DNA from: Nereocystis luetkeana
Lineage: Eukaryota; Sar; Phaeophyceae; Laminariales; Laminariaceae
Length of the DNA: 64,000 nucleotides
NCBI GenBank assembly: GCA_031213475.1
Contig: JARUPZ010000012.1
Span: forward strand, 4,963,530-5,027,529
Direction of reading: 5' to 3'
Position 1 is the first letter of the stretch. Every line of letters starts with the position of its first letter. The position numbers and the translations under genes were made by a program. The notes under the pieces were generated by a model. It was not told the DNA's origin. It made no database searches and worked only from the letters and a program-made list of their open reading frames with translations. Below are positions 1 through 11,800 of the stretch, in pieces.

Positions 1-260
1 CGGCTGACGGCACATTTGCCCCTTGACGGACAGCCGTCAACGACATCCCATAGCTCAAAACTATTATATTTCAGAAGAAGGTTTGACGGGCCAAAGGTAG
101 GCCTGACGGGGCAAAGGTAGGTCATTAACCAAAATCTTTGTCCAGGAGACTGTGATAAATCAAGTATCGGCCACTCTACTGCCGGCAGCGAGGGCACGGA
201 GACTGTTATAAATCAAGTGTCGACCACTCAACTGGTCCACCTCACAGCCGACGTACTCAC

Positions 261-373
261 ACCAGGCCAGCCGGCAGCCAGAGCATGGCGCAAGCACGCC
301 CGAAGCCGCCCCCGACACAGTCGGGGTCGGGGATCATGATGAGGCAGTTTTCGTCCCGTGAGGTGAACCTCAC
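261..373 (-). CDS. PDK-family kinase, candidate exon 8 (GHKL G1 region)
   Basis: The acceptor (gcgag|GTG) is in phase 0 with exon 7, and a strong donor (gtgagtacg) follows. It reads VRF..DENCLIMIPDP..VGGGFGR. This sits where PDKs have a beta strand followed by the D-x-G-G-G ATP-binding box, but the spacing between the Asp and the GGG is unusual. It may be a real but diverged exon, or chance. Confidence 0.45.
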
Positions 374-2777
374 CTCGCGCTAGCAAGGACAACGCAAAGA
401 AATACGTTTAAGAAACGCTGAGGAGCTCTGAGAGCAGAGGGCCAACAATATCCTATATATACATCTGTATATATCTACATTCGATAAGTCGATCTATCCA
501 AAAGTCGATATGATATCCGAAGGACAAGGCGTCTTCGATCCGATTTACCCAAGTTCAAAATTTTCATACATAGATGGAAACATGCGATACGATCTCCAAC
601 AACACTACGAGTACTACTTTCACAAGTAATACCCTTGCATGGACACATACGAATTATGTTACGTACACACACGTGCACAACTAAATGCTCCTGGTTGGCA
701 AACGAACGTGAAAAAAAAACAGAGAAAGAAAAAGAAGAAGAAGCAAAAAAAGCATATTCGCGGCAGCAGCAGCAGCAGCAGCAGCAGCGGCGGTTCGAAA
801 CTGATTACCTGCGAGATCCTCACGCGCACTGGAGGCAGGGTATCGGTGAGGCCCGCGTGGGTCTGCGCCGTCGCTCTCAAAGCGTTCTTCAGCACCTCGA
901 ACAGTATGTGATGGACGTGGCTGGGGATGCAGCTGGCTCTAGCCTCGACATTCCCCTCTGCCCTCCCCCGCATGCGGCGCGTCACGCATCGACACAGTGG
1001 AGAAAAGGGCGGTAAGCAAGGGGTTTCATACACCAAGGGCTGTTGGTTGATGGGGGCGGGTCGGGAGTTGTTTGGGGGGTTACATAGAGGCTTCGTGGTG
1101 GGGGTGGTTAAGGGACGTGAGTAGGGGGTTGGGGGTTACAGGGATCGGGGGATAGGGGTCTCGTACCGGGGGCGGTCAGTGAAGGCGGGTTTGCGTCGGG
1201 GGGCGGGGGGGCGTACTCATTTTTATTTTATTTGCCTCGGTCGTTTGGAACATTGACCACACATCTTTTTCGAGACGGACCCAGGGGCGTTGGTCAAAAA
1301 AAAAAGAAAAAACACCACTTGGAAACATCTCGTTCGAGACATACTTCCAGTAGAAGTCATCGCTTGGCGTTTGCAAACCCTTTTTCGAAATCGGCTTCAA
1401 AAGTTCGTCGGAGGGTGTCGTGCTACCTATTACGGGGGACCACAGTAAATAGGACCAAATCTTGCCAGCCGAAATAGGCAAATATATAGGTTTTTGTGTG
1501 TTCCGTAGGTCCTATTTACTACGGTCCCCCGCAATAGCGTGATCTACCGTATATACGTGCTAAAAAAAAAAAAAAAAAAACAGAAAAAGTCCCGCACGTG
1601 TGCGACACGTACGGTTCCAACCCTTATCACAGAAAGTGGCGCGTGTTGTTTTCGAATTGAGACCAGGCGCACCGACGTCAACATATTATAGGGTATCGCG
1701 GTTTCGAGCCGCAGCCCGCAACGCACCGCGGCTTATTCCAAACACGCTTGAATTTGTTTTCGAATTATCTCGCAACGTATTTATTGCTTAATAATTTTAT
1801 CGCACCAACATATATAATATAATATATATATATATACTCGCAACGTATTTATTGCTCAATAATTTTATCGCACCAACATATATATATATAATATATATAT
1901 ATATCATATAGACATACATATATTATATATGTCATCGCGAGTTTTCTAGTCTATCATTTTCTCTATCTTACTGTTGTCGCCATTCTATTGTTGTCTTTTT
2001 ACCAGCTCGATTTGGGGCTGCTTGTACCGCGGCTGCCCAAAAGCAGGGTTTATGGTAACACTTTTTTTTTTTTTAAATAGTTGCTCTTCAAGTCCCCCTC
2101 TCTCTCTCGTGCATTTCGCCAGAGCTCACCGATGACGACGTCGGGAGAGTCGACGAGGTGGTGCTCGGTTATCAGCTGCGTTTCACCTGCGGCGGCCGTC
2201 GCCGTGCACCAGGACGTAACAACGGTAGGCGGAGCCATTACCAACAAATCGTAAATCACACACAGCAGTATCGGATATCGATATCGGAATCGAGCTCGAT
2301 AGGATACCAATAAACGAACAAGGTGATCGATACGGTACCGATAAACGTACAAGCGAATCGAAACGATACCGACGAGCAAAAAAACTAACCGATACGATAC
2401 CGTTAAACACAGGAACTATTAACAATCGATACGATACCGATAAACAAACAACCTAGTCGATCCGTTTTTTTGTTCTCTCATCATCAGCTTTACTTTCCAG
2501 CTTGACTCGCAGGAGGTGTTACCCTCAGCGATCTTCTGGACAAGCCGTGATCACAGGTGCCGTCCCTTGTCCCCCCCGGTACGTGCCTTCGTTTCTATCG
2601 CGCATAGGGTTCGGCATTCCCACTCCTCGTCGATTTTCATAAAATGTTGCTAGCACACGCTCTCGCGCTTTCCGCTATTCAATATTTATGCAAGCAAAAG
2701 TCCTTTCGAGACTGATATCGAAGTCCGATATAATCGAAACAAAACAATATCGGTGCGATATTCAACACTACGTGATT

Positions 2778-2817
<40 letters not shown>

Positions 2818-5800
2818 CGACGGCATCGGCGATGACGTCATGAAGGAGGCATCTCTCCGCCACGATCCCCGTTCTCTCGTCAGAGTTCTCGAGGTCACTA
2901 GGCTTCAAGGACTGGAGGAACTGCCTGCACAGCAGCTGGAAGCTGATGTGCATCTGGGTGAGGTGACGTTCGTCAAACCGTTTATTCCGTTCGTCAGCAA
3001 GAATAGGCGTTTTTAACCCAAGGGGGAGAAGGGGCAGGGAGGGAGGGAGGGAGGGGGGGGGGGGGGGTAGGAGGGGGGGAGGGGGGAGGAAGGGGGGAGG
3101 GATTGAAGAGGAGGGAGGTAGAACATATTTCACACTATTGATACAACAAATTCCAAGAGTGTAATTCCTTCATTCATTCCTCGATTTCGGCCGTGCCGTG
3201 CGCCGCGCCATCCCCTCCGCTCAGTCACGCAGCCACATCGCAGTTCCGAATTTTTCCTGATGGTGTGTATGTCCGTGATTTATGTATGTGTTGGGGGGGG
3301 GGTCTGTGGATATTGTTCGTGATTGTATTAACGCACAACCATCGACAAAGGGGCAGGGGAGCTTGCCGACGCGCCAGTATCCCACTTCGCGGGATGAGCA
3401 TCCATCCCATGAGGATAATATTTCTCTACCGCAAACGCCATCCGGGTCGGCACTTTTTCGTCGTTGCCGGTGTGGCTGCTGGTACATGCCGACCCCCCCC
3501 CCCCCTACCCCCAGCTTTACCTGGAGGAACTCGTCGAGGTAGACCTGCGACATTTCCTTTTCGTGCCCTCGCGTCACCGGGCTGTGCCGGTTCACTTCCA
3601 GGAAAGCCTCCATTAAAGTTTCCTGAGACCCAGAAGAGAAAGGGCGAGGAAGCGATGAGACGAGGTAAGATGATGGACGAGACGAGACGAGACAAAACGA
3701 GACAAGATGGCGTACAAGACAAGAGAAGACAAAGCGAAACAAGATGGCGAACAAGACAAGGCAAGGCAAGACAAGACAACATAAGACGAGACGAGGACAA
3801 CGTAAGACAAGACGCAGACAAGATAAGACAAGACCGGACAAGATAAGACAAGATAAGGTAAGATAAGACAGAAGAAGACCGGACAAGATAAGACCAGAGA
3901 AGATCAGAAAAGACAAGATAAGACAACATAAGGCAAAACAAGAAAAAACAAGACCAGACAAGGCAAGACAGGGCAAGACAAGAGAAGGCAAGGCAAGACA
4001 AGACAAGACAAGAAAAAACAAGACAAGACAAGACAAAACAAAGCAAGACAAGACAAGGATTTACCACGTTGGAGGCGTGTCGGTTGTTGACGGCATCGAC
4101 GCAGCGCCGGAAGTCGTCCAGAGGGTCGCACCGCTGATGCTGAAGCGAGTCCTCCCTTGTATCGTGCACCATGCGGTCGACGATGTGTTGCGCATCGTGA
4201 AGATCCTGCCAAGTTCCCGGTCGGTCCGAAGCAGTAAAGGTGCGAAACGTATAAGAATCGGACATAAGAATACCACGTACATGAACAAAAAAAAAAAGAG
4301 TAGACGTGGAAGAGAAAGAAAACACGGGAAAAAGTAAGAACACCGAATACAAATACCACATGTATATTATACATGGAAAAAAAAACGGGAAGAAGCATAG
4401 AAAGAGGGAAAACGGTGGAAAAGTAAAGACAAACAAAAAGAGGATAAACATGGGAAAAATGTAAAAGAGGAAAATGGGGGGAAAAAAACTAAAATAATAC
4501 CAGGTACCAGGTATATTTTATATATATATATGTCGTATACGACAAGGAAAATAAAAAGCCATAAAAAACCATCATGAAGAAAATGAGCCTGCGTGGGTTG
4601 GTGAAACCATGCATACTGAAGTCAGAGGTGACAGGACCACAAGTACCGAAAGGCGGAATCAAGGCGTGTAAAACAACAAAATAACAGGCAAGGCGCGCCA
4701 ACCGCGGGTTGGCCCAGGAACTTTAGGAAACCTCACGGGTCGAGCTGGGTCGGGCCGGGTCGGGTCGCGTCGGGTCGGGTCGGGTCGGGTCGGGTCGGGT
4801 CGGGTCGGGTCGGGTCGGGTCGGGTCGGGTCGGGTCGGGTCGGGTCGGGTCGAGTCCGGAGGTTTCAAATTCTCACGGATCGGGTCCGGTCACCGTCACG
4901 TCACCCGACCCGACCCGTGAAATCCCTGCAAAAAAACAAAACAAGCAAAAACTACACACTGACCCTTTGTTGATGTTGGCGCGAGTGAGAAACAGAGTGA
5001 GAAGCAACCAACCCACCAACCAAACAAAGGACGCAGATAATCCCCCACTTTTTCTATCGTCGTCGGGAGGTTGCGCGCCTCGAAAAGACCATCGATTCCC
5101 ACTTCGACGATTTAGATATTTCAGGAAGGATGCATATACAGTAGATAGACCCCTGATCTGGGAGATCTAGCTCACGTTGCCGGTTGGCAGCTATTAAATC
5201 TACCGTACATCATCTGAGGACACGTTTTCTGGGAGGGATCTGTACTGCGCAGATCCTGCACAGCACCTCAGAACGGCAGGTTAGGATCTGCAGATGATTT
5301 AGGTGATCTATTACGGGGGACCATAGTTAATAGGACCTATGGTGTACATGAAAACCTGTATATTTAACCATTTTTACTATTAATAACAATATTTGGTCCT
5401 ATCAACTATGGTCCCCCGTAATAGATGATCTAGATGATCTATCTGTCCGACATGTGGGAGGTTGAAACGCGCTCTGCTCTGTTCTTTATCTCCACGCCCC
5501 CCCCCCACCCCCCCTTCTTTCTAACCCCTCGCACTCGATCCCTCCAAGCTTTTCAAAAACTCTTCAAAAAGGGCCTGCTCGTAGAACGGTCTATAAAGAA
5601 AGGCCTGGAGGAGGCGAACGTCTTAAAAATCTCTACAAAGGCCAACAAAAGAAACGCCTCAAAATGGCCTTTGAACGATTCATTATAAACCTATCAAAAA
5701 CAAGTCAGCTGCGAGCTCGACCGATCGAGTGGTTCATACTTAGCTTTGGAAGCTGCGTGACACGCGTATACACATATTATAAAGATGGCGCGTGTTTCTA

Positions 5801-8800
5801 TCTAATTCACGTGAACGATATGGTGCTCTTGTTAAACAGACAACACGTGTACGAGTAAAACGGCTTAGAGCACGTCTAACAAGTTGGTCCGACATGGGTT
5901 TTCATTATTACCCCCCCCCCCCCCCCCCCCCCCTAACAGACTCGCACCTTGACACCAGGATTAAGAGATGTATCCTGATGAATGTGATGGTACCAAAGCT
6001 AGAATATGCAGGAGAAGTATGGGAAGGGAATGCGAAACTCGTAAAACAGTTGGAAACAGTACAGATGACAGCAGCAAAAAAAATCCCAAGATGCTCAAGT
6101 ACGACTAGTAATACAGTATTAAGAGCAGAACTGGGAATGCACCCACTCAAGACAAACAGGGATATGAGAAAGTTGAAATGGCAATATAAAGTAAGGAACA
6201 TGCCAAAAAAGAGGTTGCCGGCCATAGTTGATAGAGCTGTATGGGAGAAAGTAACAAAAGGGCGAGCTGGAATAAGGTGGGATAGCGTAGTTGAGAAAGT
6301 ATGGAAGGATATAGGGGGAAACCAAGAAGAGGTGATGTTCGCCGGGAAGTCTGGGTAGTACAAGGCAGAAGTAGAAGAAAGGGTAGAAAGAAGGGAAAGG
6401 CTAGCGCTACGAAACAAGGTGGAATCGGAAAAATACCTAGAGATATACGGTAGATTGAGGGAAGGAATAGGAATGAAAACGTATCTGCACGGCCCAATGG
6501 ACTTCGCGAAAACGCCGAAGCTGCGTTTTCGTGTAGGCGACCTGGACTTGCCAGAAAGAAGAAAGAGGTATACGAGTAGCCGGGAGGAGGAGGAAATAGA
6601 TGCACAGATGTGCCCGTGTGGCAAAGCGATAGAGAGTAGAACTCACATAGTAGGAGAATGTGAAATATACAAGGAGGAACGGGATGTGTTAGAAGAGGAG
6701 ATGAGGGAAATAGAAGAATGTGACATGGAGGAGTTTGGCAAACTAGATAGCAGCGAGAAAACGATCGCTATCCTAGGAGATAGATGGTGGCCACAGGCGG
6801 CCAAACAGGAAGGGCATAAGATTAGCAAAAAGTTTCTATGTAATATATGGAAACAACGTAATGAGCGCCCAATTGTTGGAGGTATCTCTATTTGGAGTAG
6901 GAACGGTGCTCCGTCTCGAAAGGGATGCGTGGTCAATGGTCAAATGACTAAGGCAAGCAACAAATGAGTACGCCCCCCCCCCCCCTATTTATATAGATTG
7001 GGTTGGTGTCGATTGGCAACGACACTGTAAAACATGCCGCTCACTACGTGAGCTAGACAACCAGGGTACCGTTTTTTTTTGTTTTTTTGTTTTTGGCGGT
7101 CGTTCACTGCTGGTTGTCGAATTAGATCATTTGTGCGAGGTAAAGAACCTTTACTCCGCACAAGGGAATTGATCGCGTCACGTAGTGTTCAAGGTAAGGC
7201 ACCCAAGAGGCAGTTACATAGTACTCCCATTGCTGTCTCTGGAAATGCCTACACCGGAAATTAAATCAACTCATTGAAGCTGTCGTCCATATGCAAGTCC
7301 GCCTCAAAAGCGGTTCTTAGTAGGATGCAGCTCACCCTTCATGCGACTCACCAGACACCTCACGGCGCTTCGCGCTTGGTGCAAGCAATGTCTGCCTGGT
7401 CGGTGAAAACCCGACATGCTCCGTCCCGGCATTGTAGGGATGCGAGGGTCTATGGTCATACGACAACGGCCATGCATGAGATCGAGTACATCTCTCCTAT
7501 TGAGTACACCCCCCCCCCCCCCCCCCCCCGAAATAGCAATAACGCCTCAAACACGAAGTGATCGGTCAACTCCTCACCAAAAAGAGCGCGCGTGAGCCAA
7601 CACCAACAACAACGCTAATACTAACACCAACGCTGACCCTAACCCTAACCCCACCTGAAAGGTATCGGTGTGCACCCTCAAGAGGCGGTCAATGTGCAAG
7701 GCATTTGCGCCGGGGGGGCGCGGGAAGAGCTCCAGCCTTTGCATCTGATGGGACAGCCTCAAGCACAGCTATACACGGTGTGCAGTACCGTCCACGGAAC
7801 AGCAGCGCAGGGGTTGGGGGGGAGTGGGCTTGGTCAGCGGGCGGCGGAAAGGACGGGGGGGGGGAGAGGGGAGGTGCTCTCAGGAAGAGGAGAAAAGGCG
7901 AGATAATTTCAATGGCAACAAATAAGGCATGCCTTATTGTTAGTTCCTCGGTGCCCTCAAGGAGCTCCGCCAGTCAGAAATATTGCCTCATAGGGCAGAA
8001 TTTAGTGACATACACCCCTATCGTGTAGCAAGCACGCCTCCTCCCGAAGTCGCATGATACTCGTATATACAAGACGCAAAAAAGAGGTACCGGTAAAAGG
8101 GTGGGTGAGTCGGTGGATGGGTTAGCGAGCCGACTCGACAGCGGCACCGAACTCTCTACCCGCTTACAGCAGTTACGCGACGGCACGTATATATTTTAAA
8201 CAACATAATTTTTTGCTCGATGTTTTGGATGAAACCTTGACGTAATAATGTTTTCATGACGATGAATTTACAGTAGTGTAGGTCACACACTTCTGCCTTA
8301 CACGCAAATATGAGCCAACATCAGTACCAGGGTTTGCTTCAGTGTTGTTTCGTAATATTTTACGGGTGGGCATATGCAGTGAGAATCAGAGGACCAACGA
8401 CGAACCCAAAAACCATGGAATCCTCCTATCTTCACACACCACATTTGGTTTCAATTAACCCTTATAGTACTGCAGTCCCGTTTTGGGGACAAACCACAAT
8501 AATTATAAGTAGTGTGTCCCTAAAACGGGACTGCGGTCCTAAACGGGTTAATATGTTTCCCCCGAAAAAGTGCAATTCGGGGACTCGCAGATTGAATGCC
8601 GAGCTCTGCACCCCCCGTGAGTGGCTTCATGAGCTGTCTCCGCCCTATCCTGTCTTGTACCCTTGCTTTATCCTGCTGCTGAAAAAGTAGGGTGGACTGC
8701 TGCTGTATGTACTGCTGTGTGTGACTTTTAAAGGTGGACTGGTCTCGTCGTGATATGTTCGTTGTACGCTCCTGTTGTGTGCTGCTGCTGTTGTGACTGT

Positions 8801-11800
8801 TGTCGTGTACTGTTTGGTTCTTGACCGTTGTCCTTTGCTGGTGTCCTGGCGCTGCAGTCCTGGTGCTGCTGTGCGCGGCTGCATGAGGCGTCCTATCGCG
8901 TCTTTGCCGCTCTATGGTCGGGGTGGTACTGCTGAAACTGCCGTGCTACACTGGCTGCATGAGCTGGCTGTGCTGTGCTGTACTGCCTGTGCTACTGCAC
9001 TGGTCTGTGTGCACTGGCTAATGAGCCGTCCCGCACTGAATTGGCTGTGGTACGCTGCACCACTGCTGTGCACTGGCTGCCCATGACCTTCCTTGTACTG
9101 AACAGCCCTGCTGCGGTGATGCTGTCCGGTCTGTGTCTTGTTATAGCGCTAGTCTACTACTGCTGTGATACACACACACAATTTAACGATGTCCTGCTAC
9201 AACTACCGTGAAAAACGGGCTCCGTTAATTGCCACGTCCTATACTGCACTCTGTCCTGCATTTTCCTTCGCCAGGTACTCTGTACTGCCGTCGCCCGAGA
9301 TCCTTTTTGGTTTTTGGTTTTTCAGCCCTTTTTTGGTAACCATGGGCTAGATTTCAGGGAAATGAGATACCTGGTACTACTAGTGGCAGAATATCATCAT
9401 CATCGTTGCCATGCCAGGTGCTACATTGCAGCTTGGTGGTACTAGCGTTGCCGTTCGTGTGCACGCTGTATGGACGCTAGTGTTGGTTATGCACCGATTG
9501 AGACGGTCTTCTCTCACTCACGAGTACGTTGATTTTTTTGTTCATGGTTACTTTTTTTAATACTTGAAATCGTCTCCAAAATAATATGTACCTGGTACGC
9601 AGTTACCAGCTACCAGTACTCCATAGCATACTTGGTAAAATAAACACCAGGTGTCAAATAGCAAACGGTCTTCTCTCACTCACGAGTACGTTGATTTTTT
9701 TGTTCATGGTTACTTTTTTTAATACTTGAAATCGTCTCCAAAATAATATGTACCTGGTACGCAGTTACCAGCTACCAGTACTCCATAGCATACTTGGTAA
9801 AATAAACACCAGGTGTCAAATAGCAAACGCCAAACGCGATATCAGGTGCGTACATACGTATGTAGTTATATACTACATGCAGACAGAAGCAACAGCAGCA
9901 GTGCCATGTATCAGAGATGAGTCCTTATGCAGCCGTTTCAGCGATGAAGGTTCTCGATTGCTTCGGTTTTCATGTTTTCCATCTGCGGTGGCCCGGTCAT
10001 TTCTCTGCTGTAGTGTAGCGCTCTTTCCCCCGAAGCAAACCAGTACCGGGATCGTGGTGCACACCCCGAACTGATCATGATCCACGTCACAAGCTAGATC
10101 TTTCAAGGCAGATCTATTCCTGATCTGTATGACCTGTATGATCTACAGTAGCTCATGTTGCCGGGTGGGACCCGTATGGTCTGCATGATCTACAGTAGCA
10201 CACGCTTCCTGGATTGAATATGTACTACAGTATCAATGTGCAGATCCTGCACAACCTCTCACAACGGCATGGGAGGAACTAGATGATCTAGATGATGAGC
10301 TATCTGTAGATTATCTGATCTGCCCCAGTTGTATAATAGCGCCATACTTCACGGCAATACGTGGTACCCGGAATTTACCGCGGGTGGAAGAAAACAAACA
10401 AGTGTGCACAAGAAAATAGAACACGAGCACCGCAGCAACAAAAAAAAAAGAGAAAGAGAACGGTACTTTTAGGAACGAGCTGTGGTATGCAGAGCAGGAC
10501 GCCCACGAAAAAAACGGGGCAGTAAGAAAGGTATGAACAGGCTGAGGTGACCGGAAAAAAAACGAAATCCGAGAGCCGTTGTACTGAAGGTAACGTACAA
10601 CACATTGCTGTTAGAGATGTGCCATAACGACAGAGCTAGCAGTCAGCACCGACTTGGCGTAACGCTGACTGCTATAAGCATTCATGTTAAGAGACTACAG
10701 ACTATAGACGCGCCATAGACCAATCTCCGAGTTATGTAGCAGTCAGTTGCTGATTATTCTAGTAGCTCAGTGGTTAGTGGGGTATCTCTGACACACAACT
10801 TGTCCCAAATAAGAAATCGAGCCTCGACCAGCATTCCTGATCCTACTGTGATACCTGGTACTATATGTAATGCTATGTGATAGGTACGACAACAGGTTTT
10901 CGATAGTACCAGTATCTCTTTCCTCGGATAGATAATGGATTCCTACTGCATGATCTAGATCTTTCTGGGCAGATATGTTCCTGATCTGTATGATCTGTCT
11001 GATCTAGCTCGTGTTATCGGTTGGGGGCCGTATATTCTGCATGATATATTAAATACCAGGTACCTGGTAAGACATATTTCCTGGGTTGGATTTGTATCAT
11101 CCAGACCCTGCACAGCGATCTCATAGCGGCAGGATAAGGTTCTAGATTATCTAGACGAGACATCTGATCTATCTGTAGAGGACCTATCTGATCTGTCTCA
11201 TCAGGTACGAATTAATGGTTCCCTTTCGAAATCTCTTCTATTCGTACATGATCTAGATCGTTATCTGTGCGACGTGTGAACGGTTCTCTTTGGACATTTC
11301 GACGTTTCAGAGGGTAAAATAGACGTCAAGAAATGGCGATTTCCAGCACAATAGGGCCACACGAAGGAGCCGGGGCTGCTGCGTGAACCCTTTCAGGACC
11401 ACAGTCCTGTTTTAGGGACAAAGCCCTCAAATTCTCTGAGTAATTTGTCCCCCCGAAACAAGACTGCAGTCCTTACAGGCTTGAGGGATGCAGTGTCCGA
11501 ACTGCAGGTAAATGATGTGAGGAGTTGTACGACACGCGCGCGGCATGCTATTGGTGGGTGGTACTCGTGCTGCTTGCCGTACGCTGCATGCTCTGTAGTT
11601 TCTTGCGAGTAGAGGGTTTACAGTGGTCGCATTTCTCATCATGTTGGTCGCTATATATCCGTCGGTTCTGAACCAACACGCATGGCTTGCTTTCTACTAT
11701 CACAGGTGAACATAGTAATCAGGACCAATTATGATTAGTAAAAATACTGAAATATATAGGTTTTCATGTGTATGGTGGGTCCTGATTACTATGGTCTCGC

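Noticed and set aside
3221-4451. Leu/Ser/Cys-rich frames of up to 341 codons (minus)
   Set aside because: Most of their length is the ACAAG array translated; only the two short kinase exons within are supported.
10740-10815. Functional tRNA gene (also considered at 46313, 50874, 12815 and 63780)
   Set aside because: Each has A- and B-box-like stretches, but acceptor stems do not pair and anticodon arms are faulty; they look like tRNA-derived repeats.
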